NCBI RefSeq assembly: GCF_035582795.1
Contig: NC_134365.1
Coordinates: forward strand, 210,706,387-210,770,386
Source of the DNA: Mycteria americana
Lineage: Eukaryota > Chordata > Aves > Ciconiiformes > Ciconiidae
Direction of reading: 5' to 3'
DNA length: 64,000 bases
The position numbers and the translations under genes are program-made. Shown here piece by piece: positions 63,101-64,000 of this stretch. The number at the start of each line of letters is the position of its first letter. The first letter of the stretch is position 1. The notes below the pieces were generated by a model. It did no database searches, was not told the origin of the DNA, and saw only the letters and a program-made list of their open reading frames with translations.

Positions 63101-64000
63101 GACCATTTTTCAGCTGGGAACATCTGAGCTCGTGTATCAGTGTTGATTGGGCTTAGTAAAGGTGTAAGAGACTCTTGTTGGTGGAAAGTATCTGCAAGTA
63201 TCTGAGTAGCGTGTTCTGGGACACTAAAGCATGAGGAAAGGTCGCCTCAGCTAATTTTCTTGGTGCTACTGATTTGAATTGGTAGAAACTGGAGTTGAGT
63301 AGTTTTAGTTCAGGCCACCAAGGTGTTAACTGGTAGTCTGAAAACACCAAAGGAGATAATTCTTTGCATGACTTTTAATCAAGCTGTGGAGTTCCTTGCT
63401 GTTACAAATTATGGGTGTTGAAAATTTTCGTGGGTTCCAAAAGCAGCTAGGGAAATTTCTGGAAGTAAAATCTACCAGCAATTATCATAAATAAAGGTTT
63501 CATAATAGCTTCAATTTCAGGAAGTCCTTAGTGGTGACACTATTCTGGGAAAGCATGGCTATATGCTTGGCCATTAGCTACTACTGCTTGACCTATACCT
63601 ACTATTGTCTCCTAGGTAGCTACTGTTGACCACTCTGAAGGACAAGATACCAGGATAGATGGATTTTCATCCTGACTGTCCTTACGATGTCTTCTGTAAG
63701 GCCTGTTTGCTGGAACACGGGCTGTAAGAACTGTGGTTGGTAAAAATGCTCATGTGAGACTCCCCTGGAAGTAGTTCCTATCTGAGGGTCCCATTGTGTC
63801 TGGAAATGGCTCAGTTAAGGGCATGTTGCTCTGCAAGACTGTGCTGGGTCCGTGGGAAAAAGGGTCTTCAGCTGTGAATGAGAGGCGCCATGGGAGTGTT
63901 GTTGGCCTTGATTTTAATGCAGTTCCTGCATTATTTAGTTCCTGCTGGCTGTGCTTCTGAACAATAGCATCTTCACATTTTATTCTGTATTAGGCCATTT
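60160..64000. other. intergenic, no gene seen
   Basis: About 3.8 kb with no supported coding exon, repeat family or RNA gene. Frames here are short and low in complexity. Confidence 0.45.

Overview
This is bird genomic DNA. The clearest lineage evidence is several CR1 LINE copies with the octamer-like CATAGAAT/ATTCTATG 3' tail, plus long-terminal-repeat fossils of an avian type, around host genes with vertebrate exon-intron structure. The species cannot be fixed from the sequence alone. I translated by eye and checked splice sites and phases by hand; percentages of identity are rough counts, and family assignments rest on remembered protein families, not on a search.

Layout. 1-1.14 kb: intergenic. 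1.14-3.19 kb, minus strand: ANKRD49, two coding exons, complete at 238 aa. 3.3-4.6 kb: a CpG island that is the shared promoter of a divergent gene pair. 4.73-28.1 kb, plus strand: MRE11, the nuclease subunit of the MRE11-RAD50-NBS1 break-repair complex, with 19 coding exons that keep phase throughout and give 702 aa. Its intron at 18.3-21.1 kb holds an antisense CR1. 28.2-28.7 kb: a solitary LTR. 31.7-36.9 kb, plus strand: GPR83, a class A receptor with four coding exons giving 423 aa, a TATA box and an upstream ORF overlapping its start codon. 37.1-39.9 kb: a second, near-identical and longer CR1 in the same orientation as the first. 40.5-40.7 kb: a CR1 tail that has grown into a pentanucleotide satellite. 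47.5-50.6 kb: an old CR1 split first by a solitary LTR and then by a younger CR1 in opposite orientation. 58.1-60.1 kb: broken exons of what looks like a maestro heat-like repeat (MROH) family gene. The remaining stretches (28.7-31.7, 40.7-47.5, 50.6-58.1 and 60.1-64 kb) show no gene I can support.

The gene order ANKRD49 - MRE11 - GPR83, with the first two divergent and the last two in tandem, is the same as in mammals, so the left half is an old conserved block. The right half is gene-poor and shaped by repeats. I found no unknown gene system. The best leads are the two CR1 direct repeats that bracket the last MRE11 exons and all of GPR83, the MROH relic, the nested element, and the GPR83 upstream ORF.
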